14,726 bases of DNA from contig JAAFHE010000018.1 in the NCBI GenBank assembly GCA_013298265.1, positions 1 to 14,726 of the forward strand, written 5' to 3'. The notes under the pieces were generated by a model. The model saw only the letters and a program-made list of their open reading frames with translations, was not told the DNA's origin and did no database searches. This DNA is from Lysobacterales bacterium (lineage in GTDB: Bacteria; Pseudomonadota; Gammaproteobacteria; Xanthomonadales; Rhodanobacteraceae). A program made the position numbers and the translations under genes. Shown in pieces: positions 1 to 12,323 of the stretch (position 1 is the stretch's first letter; every line of letters begins with the position of its first letter).

Positions 1-2
1 TC

Positions 3-2813
3 CGTGTCGTCCGCGGTGCCGAGGCGCTGGGTATTTCCTATCCCGATATCGTCCGCGTCAATATGGCCGACCTGCCGCCGGCCCGCCAGTGGCGGCCCGG
101 CGATCCGCTGGTCGAGATTCCGCGCCAGCACTGGGAATTCAAGCCAAACCAGGCGCCGACTCCGGTCAATCCGACCGATCTCAACGATCCGCTGGTCCCG
201 CTGCAGTTCAACGAGCCCACGCGCGGCACCGGTACCTTCACGACGCCGACTGTCAACGTCGCCGGCAGCACGTCGCAGGCTTCGCCGCCCGATCCGTCCG
301 GTGACATCGGCACCAGCCATTTCGTGCAGGGCGTCAACGGTAGCGGCGGCAGCGAAATCCGTATCTACCGCAAGGCCGACGGCAGCTTCGTGCGCAGCTT
401 CTCGCTCGTATCGCTGGGCGGCACCGGCGCCTGCGCGTCGGGCCTGGGCGATCCGATCATCATTTTCGACGAGATTGCCGACCGCTGGGTGCTGACCGAA
501 TTCTCCAGCCAGGCTGGCCGCTCGCTCTGCGTCTACGTCAGCGACACCGACAATCTCGAAGCACCGACGGTCACCTGGTACAAGTACACCTTTACCATGC
601 CGGCCTTCCCTGACTACCCGAAATACGGCGTCTGGGGCGATGCGTACTACGTCGGCGCGAACGAAGCCGGTACTGCCAGCGCACGCGCGATCTATGCCAT
701 GGAGCGCGCCAAGATGCTCGCGGGCCAGCCTGCGACCTTCCAGCGCATCACGATTCCGAATCTCGCCGGTTTCGGCTTCCAGATGACGACGCCGGCCGAT
801 CACGACGGTATCGACAATCCGCCCGCCGGCGCGCGCGGCATCTTCATGCGCCATCGCGACGACGAATCGCACAACGCCGGCTCGAACAACCCGACCCAGG
901 ACTTCCTGGAGCTGTACCAGCTCGCGGTGGACTTCACCACGCCGGCCAATACGGTGCTGACCGGCCCGGTGCAGATTCCGGTTGCCGAATTCAGTTCCAA
1001 TCTCAACGGCCTGACCGCGTTCAACGCGTTCCCGCAGCCGAGCGGCCAGAAGCTCGATCCGCTGCGCGAACCGATCATGAATCGCCTCGCCTACCGCAAT
1101 TTCGGCAGCTACGAAGCACTGATCGGCAACCTTGTCACCGATATCGACGCCAACGACACCGGCGGCATCCGCTGGTTCGAACTGCGTCGCGTCGGCGGCA
1201 TTGCCAATCCGTGGACGCTGTACCAGGAAGGTACCTGGGCCGGCGCCGCTACGCCGCAGGACGGCATCGACCGCTGGATGGCCGGCATCTCGATGGACAG
1301 CTCCGGCAATATCGCAATGGCCTATTCCATGGTGCGCCAGGCGCCCGCGCTGTTCCCGGCGATTGGCTACGTGGGCCGCCAGGCCGGCGATCCGCTCGGC
1401 ACGATGACGACACCCGAGACGACGCTCGTCGCCGGCGTCGGCAACCACCCGAACGAACGCTGGGGCGATTACGCTCAGATGGGCGTCGACCCGGTCGACG
1501 GCTGTACTTTCTGGTTCACCGGCGAATACATGCCGAGCACCCAGAAGGGCACACGTATCGGCGCGTTCCGGTTCGATGCCTGCGGTTCGCCGACCTTCAC
1601 CGTCAACGGCAGCAACAACCTGAGTCAGGAAGTCTGTACCGCCAGCGGTACGGTCGCGCTGACGCCGGTCACGCTCAACGTCGGTTCGGTGAACGGCTTC
1701 ACCAGCACGGTCAACCTCGCCTTCGCCAACGCCCTGCCGACCGGCTTCAGCGGCGGCTTCGCGCCGACCGCGGTGACGCCGCCGGGCACCAGCACGGTGT
1801 CGATGAGCGTTGCCAACACCGCCGCGCCGGGCACGCAGACCATCGGTCTGGCCGGCACCAGCGGCGCGACGACCAAGACCGCCAACCTCAACGTCGTCGT
1901 CGCGACGGCGTTGCCGGTCGTGCCGGCCCTGACCTCGCCCGCCAACAACGCGGTCGGCGTCTCGTTCTCGCCGACCCTGAGCTGGGGCGCTTCGGCCCAG
2001 GCCAAGAGCTACGTGGTCGAAATCTCGACCGATCCCGCTTTCGGCAGTATCGCGTACACGCAGACCGTCACCGGCGGCGGCACCAATGTCACCGTGACAC
2101 CGGCCCTGGCCAGCAACACGCGTTTTTACTGGCGCGTGCGTGCCAACAACATCTGCGGCACCAGTGCCAACTCGCCGGTGTTCACGTTCAAGACGTCGCC
2201 GGCACTTGGCGACTGCGATGAGACGCAAGTGGCAGCCAGCGTGTACAGCGACGACGTGGAAGCCAGCGTCGCCGGCTGGACCACGACCGGTAGCACCGGC
2301 GCGTCGACCTGGGCCGTCAGCACCGCGCGCCCGGCCTCGCCGACCAAGTCCTGGCTCGCCGTCGATCTGGCGACCACGTCAGACCAGCGCCTGATCTCGC
2401 CCGCCATCGTGCTGCCGACCGGTCAGAACCCGCTGACCCTGAGCTTCCAGAACGACGTCAACATGGAAGAGCGCACGGCCGGCGGCTGCTGGGACGGCGG
2501 CCTGCTGGAGGTCTCGACCAACGGCGGTTCGACCTGGACACAGATCACGAGCGCGCAGATGTCCACACCGTATACCGGCTCGCTCAACGACGGTCCGGCC
2601 AACGGCCTGCAGGGTTGGTGCGGCACGATTCCGTACCGCAAGACGATCGTCGACCTGAACAGCTACGCCGGCCAGACGGTGAACTTCCGCTTCCGCGCGT
2701 CGACTGACGGCTCGGTCGGCGACACGCCCCTGGGCTGGTTCGTCGACGACATCAAGGTGCAGAGCTGTGCGGCTCCGGCCGACTTGATCTTCAAGAACGG
2801 CTTCGAACCGTAA
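3..2813 (+). CDS. Secreted multidomain protein (Ig-like, FN3 and MAM/choice-of-anchor-J-like domains), 5' partial
   Basis: The reading frame is open to the left edge (first full codon at 3, reading RVVRGAEALGISYPD), so the ATG at 63 is probably internal and the signal peptide lies outside the window. About 500 residues (to ~1590) form a repetitive extracellular, beta-rich region. It includes 'ERWGDYAQMGVDPVDGCTFW' (~1458-1515), a pattern I recall from large secreted bacterial proteins. An Ig-like segment follows (~1590-1905), then a fibronectin-III-like domain (~1911-2208, with 'TFKT' at its end). Next is a Cys-containing jellyroll of MAM/choice-of-anchor-J type (~2215-2770: 'GWFVDDIKVQSC'). 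The last residues are ADLIFKNGFEP. Substrate and enzymatic activity are unknown and I see no catalytic motif. An adhesin or secreted surface protein is plausible. It lies alone on its strand and ends at a strong terminator. Confidence 0.8.
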   Translation, partial: RVVRGAEALGISYPDIVRVNMADLPPARQWRPGDPLVEIPRQHWEFKPNQAPTPVNPTDLNDPLVPLQFNEPTRGTGTFTTPTVNVAGSTSQASPPDPSGDIGTSHFVQGVNGSGGSEIRIYRKADGSFVRSFSLVSLGGTGACASGLGDPIIIFDEIADRWVLTEFSSQAGRSLCVYVSDTDNLEAPTVTWYKYTFTMPAFPDYPKYGVWGDAYYVGANEAGTASARAIYAMERAKMLAGQPATFQRITIPNLAGFGFQMTTPADHDGIDNPPAGARGIFMRHRDDESHNAGSNNPTQDFLELYQLAVDFTTPANTVLTGPVQIPVAEFSSNLNGLTAFNAFPQPSGQKLDPLREPIMNRLAYRNFGSYEALIGNLVTDIDANDTGGIRWFELRRVGGIANPWTLYQEGTWAGAATPQDGIDRWMAGISMDSSGNIAMAYSMVRQAPALFPAIGYVGRQAGDPLGTMTTPETTLVAGVGNHPNERWGDYAQMGVDPVDGCTFWFTGEYMPSTQKGTRIGAFRFDACGSPTFTVNGSNNLSQEVCTASGTVALTPVTLNVGSVNGFTSTVNLAFANALPTGFSGGFAPTAVTPPGTSTVSMSVANTAAPGTQTIGLAGTSGATTKTANLNVVVATALPVVPALTSPANNAVGVSFSPTLSWGASAQAKSYVVEISTDPAFGSIAYTQTVTGGGTNVTVTPALASNTRFYWRVRANNICGTSANSPVFTFKTSPALGDCDETQVAASVYSDDVEASVAGWTTTGSTGASTWAVSTARPASPTKSWLAVDLATTSDQRLISPAIVLPTGQNPLTLSFQNDVNMEERTAGGCWDGGLLEVSTNGGSTWTQITSAQMSTPYTGSLNDGPANGLQGWCGTIPYRKTIVDLNSYAGQTVNFRFRASTDGSVGDTPLGWFVDDIKVQSCAAPADLIFKNGFEP

Positions 2814-2832
2814 GGTTCCTGTCCTGGCACTG

Positions 2833-2867
2833 ATGAAAAGGCCGCCGCGAGGCGGCCTTTTCATTTC
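2833..2867 (+). terminator. Rho-independent terminator after the secreted-protein gene
   Basis: A perfect 14-bp stem (2833-2846 pairing with 2851-2864) closes a GCGA tetraloop. The stem is flanked by AAAA on the left arm and TTTT on the right, about 20 nt after the stop codon. Because of the A/T flanks it could also work on the opposite strand. Confidence 0.85.
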
Positions 2868-2995
2868 TGCAGTCGACAGCGGCGTCGGCCGCACTGCGAG
2901 GAGCGGACGCTCGTATCGTGACAGGAGTAGCCCCAGACTCCCTTGGCTACTGTGTTCACGCGATACGCTTGCCCCGACGCGCGCTGCAGCTTTGT

Positions 2996-3017
2996 GTCGT
3001 CTCGACGTCGTCTCGAC
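2996..3017. repeat. Tandem duplication of an 11-bp unit
   Basis: GTCGTCTCGAC occurs twice head to tail with no spacer, in the non-coding region. The unit carries an internal GTCG/CGAC symmetry. There are only two copies and no known role. Confidence 0.6.
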
Positions 3018-3204
3018 TACACCTTCGCCGCCATAAAATCGGCCGCGCGCGTCAGGACCGTGTCTCGACGGCCCGGCTACGAATAGGTGTGAGGAATCCG
3101 GGCCAAGCGATCGCTGCCGGTTGGAGCAGATAGGGTCGGGCGTGTCTCGCGAGGCGGCTCTGAGCGAGTCGTGCGAATGATCGGAGGTTTCCGAAACGCA
3201 GATA

Positions 3205-3247
3205 CCAAAACGCCACCGCAGGGCTCAGGGGGTGCCCTACGGTGGCG
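3205..3247 (-). terminator. Probable terminator of rlmI
   Basis: Arms 3211-3224 and 3234-3247 pair over 14 bp with one C-A mismatch around a 9-nt loop. Read on the minus strand the stem is followed by TTTTGGTAT, as expected for a Rho-independent terminator. It lies about 97 nt downstream of the rlmI stop. The T-tract is short, so efficiency is uncertain. Confidence 0.5.
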
Positions 3248-3343
3248 CCTTGGCAAGGCGATGACCGCCTTGTATTAGTTACTCGAAGTGGGGTTCGCGA
3301 TCGGCTCATCCGAGCGAAAAATATTTGGTGATCGCGGTCACAC

Positions 3344-4525
3344 TCACTCGACGCGACAGAAGACGGCCTTCAGATAGCGTGACTCGGGCACATGCGCCTG
3401 CCAGGGATGATCAGGGCCGGCACCGGTGACCTTGAGCACCTGCACGGTGCGGTTCGAATAGAACGCAGCGCGTCGCAGCATGTCGAGGAACTGCTCCTCG
3501 CTGACCAGCCCGGTGCAGGAACAGGTCACGAACAGGCCGCCCGGCTTGACGGCGCCCAGGGCCAGCTTGTTCATGTCCAGATATTTCTTCAGCGCCGGGA
3601 TCACCTGTTCGCGGTCGCGCGTCATCTTGGCGGGGTCGAGCACGACGACGTCGAACTTCTCGGCGCGGCCTGCGGCGATGTCGCGCAGCCAGTGGAAGAT
3701 GTCCGCCTGGACGAAGCGTACCTTGACCTTGTTCAGCCGCGCGTTTGACTCGGCGACCTCAAGGATCTCCTCGTCGAGATCGACGCCGACAACTTCGCTC
3801 GCGCCGCCGATAGTCTTGGCGTAGATCGCAAAACCGCCGGAGTTGCAGCACAGGTCCAGCACGCGCTTGTCCTGGCAAAACGCGGCGAGCGCGAGGCGGT
3901 TGTCGCGCTGATCGGCGAAAAAGCCGGTCTTGTGCTTGGTCCCCGGTGCGGCATGGAATTTCACGCCGTGCTCCTGGATCACCGTCGGCCTCGGCGTCGG
4001 CGGCGTGGAGCAGTCGAAGCTCTCCTGCTTCTGCACATGGTCCTCGGCGAACGCGTAGACCTGACTGTCGGGATAGTGCGCCAGCAGGCAGCGGCGGATC
4101 ACATCGCGCTGGCGGAACATGCCGGCGGAGAAGAACTCGATCACGAGCGTGTCGGCGAAGCGATCCACGACCAGTCCGGACAGGCCGTCGCCTTCGGAAT
4201 GCACGACGCGGTAGGCGTCAGTCACCGCGTCGAGCCTGAGCACCTCGCGACGGAGTTCGACGGCGCGGGCGATCTTGCGTTCGAAGAACGCGACGTCGAC
4301 GGCTTCGTCAGGATCCTGGGTCAGCACACGCAGGGCGATGCGCGAGTGGCCGTTATAGAAGCCGCGGCCGGCGAAGCTGCCGTCGCGGTCGTAGATATCG
4401 ACGACGCTGCCGGGCTTGGGTCGCTCGGCGGGTTTCTCGACCATCTTCTGAAAGATCCAGGGATGGTTGGAGCGGCGCTCGATCTTGAGCTGGACAGTGG
4501 GATTGGCGGGGTCGGAGGATTTCAT
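3344..4525 (-). CDS. rlmI: 23S rRNA (cytosine-C5)-methyltransferase, RlmI family
   Basis: The predicted product is a 393-aa SAM-dependent methyltransferase; E. coli RlmI is similar in length. RlmI makes m5C1962 in 23S rRNA in the cytoplasm. Visible features are an N-terminal PUA-like domain (residues ~10-85, with 'HPWIF' at 21-25 and a GRGFYN segment at 53-58), SAM motif I VLDLCCNSGG (222-231), an acidic residue after the next strand ('GVDLDEE', 247-253), motif IV LDPAK (296-300) and TCSC (334-337), which carries the presumed catalytic cysteine. Motif IV has Ala where RlmI usually has a second Pro (DPPK). The ATG at 4525 was chosen because the protein then begins just before the PUA domain. 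The frame stays open further upstream, but there it only mirrors sfsA. The gene diverges from sfsA with 57 bp between the starts. Exact nucleotide specificity is inferred from the family. Confidence 0.88.
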   Translation of the reverse strand: MKSSDPANPTVQLKIERRSNHPWIFQKMVEKPAERPKPGSVVDIYDRDGSFAGRGFYNGHSRIALRVLTQDPDEAVDVAFFERKIARAVELRREVLRLDAVTDAYRVVHSEGDGLSGLVVDRFADTLVIEFFSAGMFRQRDVIRRCLLAHYPDSQVYAFAEDHVQKQESFDCSTPPTPRPTVIQEHGVKFHAAPGTKHKTGFFADQRDNRLALAAFCQDKRVLDLCCNSGGFAIYAKTIGGASEVVGVDLDEEILEVAESNARLNKVKVRFVQADIFHWLRDIAAGRAEKFDVVVLDPAKMTRDREQVIPALKKYLDMNKLALGAVKPGGLFVTCSCTGLVSEEQFLDMLRRAAFYSNRTVQVLKVTGAGPDHPWQAHVPESRYLKAVFCRVE

Positions 4526-4531
4526 CGCGGC

Positions 4532-4537
4532 ATGATA
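4532..4537 (-). promoter_or_regulatory. Candidate -10 box for rlmI
   Basis: On the minus strand TATCAT (5 of 6 matches to TATAAT) ends 6 nt before the proposed ATG. That would put the transcription start at or next to the A of the start codon. No clear -35 element or Shine-Dalgarno sequence is seen. The site rests on one short motif. Confidence 0.25.
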
Positions 4538-4582
4538 CCAGCGCCGCTTGCGCCGCCCGGCAACCGCCCGCATCGTCGCCGC

Positions 4583-9088
<4,506 letters not shown>

Positions 9089-9096
<8 letters not shown>

Positions 9097-9979
9097 AATT
9101 CCGGTGCAGGATTCCGCGTCCCCGGGACGCGGCGATCCGGCCGCCGCGGTTGCTCTCCCCGACACGGCCGGTCGCACGATACGGCGCTGTCTCCAGGTCC
9201 TCGGCGCACTCGCCGTGCTGTGCATCGCCGGACCCTGGTTCAGCCGCTACGGCGTGGACCATACGGACTGGGAACACCTCTCTGTCGCCCCGGGCCTGGC
9301 CCACGGCCATTGGCTTGGCACGGATGCGATCGGCCGTGACGTGTTTGTCCGCCTGTGTATCGGCGGCCGCCTGTCGCTGCTGATCGGCCTGCTTGCGAGC
9401 GCAGTCGCGCTGATCCTCGGCATGCTCTACGGCGTCGTCGCCGGCTACGTGGGCGGCATCGTCGACCGCGTGCTCATGCGCGCGCTGGACCTGATGGCGG
9501 CATTGCCGTTCCTGCTTATCGTGATCTTGCTGCTGACTGTGTTCGAGCGCTCGCTGCTGCTGTTGCTGGCTGCGATCGGCGGCTATGTCTGGATGGATCT
9601 CGCCCGCGTGATGCGCGCCGAGGCGGGGCGCCTGCGCGGCCTCGCGTTCGTCGACGCCGCGCGCCTGCATGGCGCCAGTCCAGGCTGGATCATGGGGCGG
9701 CATATCGCGCCGAATCTGCTCGGGCTGGCCGTGGTCTATCTGAGCCTGGGCGTGCCCAACGCCATCCTGATCGAATCGTTCCTCGGTTTTCTGGGTCTTT
9801 CCGTCGATGAGCCCGGCGCGAGCTGGGGCGGCATGCTGTTCGACGGCACGCAGGAAATGGACGTGGCGCCGTGGACCCTGATTGCGCCCGCACTGGCCCT
9901 GGGGTTGACCCTGATCAGCTGCCAGTTCCTCGGCGAAGCCTTGCGCAAGCGCCTCGATCCGCGACGGGCCAGCGTGTGA
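9089..9979 (+). CDS. ABC transporter permease, OppC/DppC (peptide/nickel) type
   Basis: The predicted inner-membrane permease has 296 aa. It has the OppC/DppC N-terminal pattern: a first membrane segment at ~33-50, then HWLGTDAIGRDVF (74-86), the hallmark preceding the transport domain. Further hydrophobic segments lie at ~95-120, ~133-151, ~155-169, ~207-235 and ~260-282. The EAA loop that docks on the ATPase is VDAARLHGASPGWIMGRHIAPN (188-209). The start ATG at 9089 lies inside the preceding gene (8-bp overlap) with no clear Shine-Dalgarno, which suggests translational coupling. The stop overlaps the GTG of the ATPase gene (GTGA). Family members import di- or oligopeptides or nickel; the substrate cannot be read here. 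No OppB-type partner or binding-protein gene is adjacent. The N-terminal ~28 residues are polar and unusually long. Confidence 0.9.
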
Positions 9980-11577
9980 GCACACCATTGCTGCGGGTCA
10001 GCGGACTGCGCATCGTTCTGCCGCCACGGCCCGACCCTCTCGTCGATGGGGTCGATTTCACGCTGCAGTCCGGCGAATGCCTCGCGCTGGTCGGCGCGTC
10101 CGGTTCGGGCAAGAGCCTGACCAGTACCGCCCTGATCGGCCTGCTGCCGGCGGCGGCGCGGGTCAGCGGCTCGATCGTCTTTGCCGGCGAAGAAATGATC
10201 GGCGCCGCGTCAGATCACTGGCGACGCGTGCGCGGTGGCGGTATCGGCATGGTCTGGCAGGACAGCCAGGCCAGCCTGCATCCCTTGCGCCGCGTCGGGG
10301 CACAGCTGGTCGAGGCCCTGCGTCATGCCGGTATCGCTACGCGCGGCGCGGCAGGTCACCGCGCGGCGGAATTGTTGGCCGAGGTCGGTATCGACCGGCC
10401 GGCCGAGCGTCTGGCGAGCTATCCCCACGAACTCTCCGGCGGCCAGCGTCAGCGCGTGCTGATCGCCCTGGCGCTGGCCGCCGATCCGCGCCTGATCATC
10501 GCCGACGAAGCGACGAGCGCGCTCGATAGCACGGTTCGCCTGCAGATCGTCGAATTGCTGGACCGGTTGCGCCGTGAGCGCGGCCTGGCCTTGCTGTTCG
10601 TGAGTCACGACCTGGCGCTGGTGCGGCGCGTCGCCGACCGCGTCGCGGTGCTCGATCAGGGCCGGCTGGTCGAGCTGGCCGATACCGCGATGTTGTTCGC
10701 CGCGCCGCTACACGAGCAGACACGCGCGCTGCTCGCATTGCGCAAACCGTCCGTCGCGGCGGCGCCGGCGGCGGCAGCTATCCTGCTGCAACTCGAGGGG
10801 CTCGATGCCAGTTTCTCCCCGGCCGGGTTTTGGGGTGCGACCCGCCGGATGGCGCTGCGCGACATCGGATTCAGCCTGCACGCCGGCCGCACGCTGGCGA
10901 TCGTCGGCGAATCCGGATCGGGCAAGTCCACATTGTTGCGCTGTCTGCTCGGCCTGCACCGCGCTGACCGCGGCGGCCTGGTCCTCGATGGGCAGGCGTT
11001 CGACCTGTCCGACCTGTCCGATGCGGCGCCGTTGCGCCGGCGGCTGCAACTTGTTTTCCAGGATCCGGGCGCCTCGCTCGATCCGCTGTGGCGGGTGGGC
11101 GATATCGTCGCCGAGCCGTTGCGCCTGGGCCGGCAGTTGCTGTCGCGACAGGAGCGTGAACAGTGCGTCGCCGCGCTGCTGGCCGATGTCGACCTGGATC
11201 CGGCGCTGGCCGTGCGCTATCCGCATGCGCTGTCGGGCGGCCAGCGCCAGCGTGTCGCGATCGCGCGCGCGCTGGCGGCGCAGCCGTCGGTGCTGCTGCT
11301 GGACGAGGCCACCAGCGCACTGGACGTCGCGGTGCAGCACCAGATCCTGCAGCTACTGCGCCGCCTGCAGCGCGAACGCGGACTGGCGTTGCTGTTCGTC
11401 ACCCACGATCTGGATCTGGTCGCGGATTTCGCCGATGACGTGGGGGTCTTGTGGCGCGGAGAACTTGTCGAACGGGGGCTCGTTGGGGAGATTTTCGCCC
11501 GGCCGCGTCATACCCACACGCGCGAGCTACTGACGGCTGCCGGCCGTCGCGCGGCGCCGAACGCGCAGGAACTGTGA
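9976..11577 (+). CDS. Fused two-domain ABC transporter ATPase (DppD-DppF / YejF type)
   Basis: The predicted 533-aa protein carries two complete ATP-binding cassettes, a DppD-like and a DppF-like half in one chain. E. coli YejF (529 aa) is built the same way. Domain 1 has Walker A GASGSGKS (40-47), signature LSGGQRQR (153-160) and Walker B with ADE at 176-178. Domain 2 has Walker A GESGSGKS (311-318), signature LSGGQRQR (419-426) and Walker B LLLDE (440-444). A linker of about 40 residues around 255-295 joins them. The protein would energise import through the preceding permease. The start GTG at 9976 overlaps the permease TGA in GTGA; the frame is open upstream to 9871, but only inside the permease gene. 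Both catalytic glutamates (E178, E444) are present, so both sites should hydrolyse ATP. Confidence 0.93.
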   Translation: MSTPLLRVSGLRIVLPPRPDPLVDGVDFTLQSGECLALVGASGSGKSLTSTALIGLLPAAARVSGSIVFAGEEMIGAASDHWRRVRGGGIGMVWQDSQASLHPLRRVGAQLVEALRHAGIATRGAAGHRAAELLAEVGIDRPAERLASYPHELSGGQRQRVLIALALAADPRLIIADEATSALDSTVRLQIVELLDRLRRERGLALLFVSHDLALVRRVADRVAVLDQGRLVELADTAMLFAAPLHEQTRALLALRKPSVAAAPAAAAILLQLEGLDASFSPAGFWGATRRMALRDIGFSLHAGRTLAIVGESGSGKSTLLRCLLGLHRADRGGLVLDGQAFDLSDLSDAAPLRRRLQLVFQDPGASLDPLWRVGDIVAEPLRLGRQLLSRQEREQCVAALLADVDLDPALAVRYPHALSGGQRQRVAIARALAAQPSVLLLDEATSALDVAVQHQILQLLRRLQRERGLALLFVTHDLDLVADFADDVGVLWRGELVERGLVGEIFARPRHTHTRELLTAAGRRAAPNAQEL

Positions 11578-11636
11578 AGCAGTTCCGTGACTTCCGCGAA
11601 ACCGTTCAGCGACAGTTGGATTCGGTTAAGGAATAA
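11574..11636 (+). CDS. Candidate 20-aa micro-ORF coupled to the ATPase gene
   Basis: GTG at 11574 overlaps the ATPase stop in GTGA, the same junction as between permease and ATPase. The frame encodes 20 residues, M(V)KQFRDFRETVQRQLDSVKE, and ends at TAA. The composition is charged and compatible with an amphipathic helix. AGGA at 11567-11570 is only 3 nt from the GTG, a tight spacing. No known family is recognised. It may be a chance frame or the remnant of a longer gene. Confidence 0.3.
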   Translation: MKQFRDFRETVQRQLDSVKE

Positions 11637-11699
11637 TTAAGTCGCTATTTTTCATAAGACTGGATGATAAATCTGGTCGCCCACTAAAGAACTCGCCGC

Positions 11700-11721
11700 A
11701 ACCTCTTGAAATAAAGAGGTT
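11700..11721 (+). promoter_or_regulatory. Leader hairpin covering the ribosome binding site of the SPFH gene
   Basis: AACCTCTT (11700-11707) pairs perfectly with AAGAGGTT (11714-11721) across a GAAATA loop. The GAGG Shine-Dalgarno (11716-11719, 7 nt before ATG 11727) lies in the right arm. Folding would therefore hide the ribosome binding site. The stem is followed by TTATTATG, so a weak terminator is an alternative reading, although it would end transcription before the gene. Confidence 0.5.
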
Positions 11722-11726
11722 TTATT

Positions 11727-12197
11727 ATGTCGCAAAACATACTATTTCTCGTCGTCTGCGCTGCTGTTGTGGCTGCTCTGCTGTCGATCAAGCGCATACC
11801 CGAAGGCACCGTCTACACCTTGCGCCGTTTCAACGGCCAGGCGCGTACCTTGCAGTCCGGCACCCATCTCATCTGGCCGCTGCTCGAACGCGTGGTCCAT
11901 CGCATTTCCCTGACGGGCCACATCCTTCCGCTCGACGAGCTGTTCCCGGTCTCTGGCGCGAACGCGCGCCTGAGTGGCAAGATTTTCTGGCAAGTCGTCG
12001 ATGCCGAACGCGCTGATGCCTCTATCGATCGCGCCGAAGCGCTGATCCGGGCCAGAGCACTCAATGCGGCCCGCGCAACCGACAATCCGCGCGAGGAAGA
12101 CCCGGAAGTCCGCAATAGCCGGCTGAAGGCCGCCTTGAACGACGGCTTGCGCGACGTCGGCATCGTCGTCACCCGTGTCCAGGTCGGCCTCGCCTGA
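11727..12197 (+). CDS. Short membrane-anchored SPFH/Band 7-like protein
   Basis: The predicted product has 156 aa. Residues ~4-20 (ILFLVVCAAVVAALLSI) form one N-terminal membrane segment. It is followed at once by KRIPEGTVYTLRRFNG (21-36) and 'LQSGTHLIWPLLERV' (42-56), the typical opening of SPFH domains (stomatin, prohibitin, HflK/C). The remainder is short ('LSGKIFWQVVDAERAD', ~82-97, then a charged helical stretch) and ends near 'VVTRVQVGLA'. Full SPFH proteins are often about 250-400 aa with a C-terminal coiled coil, which is absent here. The function is unknown; a membrane-organising or protease-modulating role would be guesswork. GAGG 7 nt before the ATG supports the start. The upstream leader is AT-rich, unlike the flanking genes. 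Confidence 0.75.
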   Translation: MSQNILFLVVCAAVVAALLSIKRIPEGTVYTLRRFNGQARTLQSGTHLIWPLLERVVHRISLTGHILPLDELFPVSGANARLSGKIFWQVVDAERADASIDRAEALIRARALNAARATDNPREEDPEVRNSRLKAALNDGLRDVGIVVTRVQVGLA

Positions 12198-12323
12198 TTC
12201 CTTTCTGATACCTGCGCGCACCACGCCAAGTACCGCACTCGCTGGTGCTTGAATGGCAGCGACTGGATTTTACCGACCGCGGCCCGGATACTTGCCGGCC
12301 TTTTCGATACGGACAGCCCGGCG

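Larger units (their letters stand above)
2868..3343. other. Convergent intergenic region without a convincing gene
   Basis: About 475 bp lie between the secreted-protein terminator and the stop codon of rlmI. The short open frames here have no recognisable domain, no good ribosome binding site and overlap each other in several frames. Visible structure consists of a tandem 11-bp repeat GTCGTCTCGAC (2996-3006 and 3007-3017), the hairpin at 3211-3247, and small inverted repeats around 3248-3271. I recognise no RNA family. It could be a decayed gene or a dispersed intergenic repeat. Confidence 0.5.

Noticed and set aside
63..65. ATG at 63 as start of the secreted-protein gene
   Set aside because: The frame is open to the window edge with coding-like residues upstream, and no signal peptide follows this ATG. 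The gene is partial.
1211..2221. 336-aa plus-strand frame inside the secreted-protein gene
   Set aside because: It is Arg/Gln-rich, has no domain, and is a frame-shifted shadow of the real gene.
2868..3343. tRNA or known structured RNA in the intergenic gap
   Set aside because: There is no tRNA T-loop or CCA pattern, and no RNase P, 6S or tmRNA signature was recognised.
3932..4582. 217-residue upstream extension of sfsA
   Set aside because: It is antisense to rlmI, and SfsA homology starts exactly at the ATG at 4583.
12249..12323. TTG at 12249 as the rsmG start
   Set aside because: It would add 25 residues unlike the family and has no ribosome site. ATG 12324 fits RsmG length.
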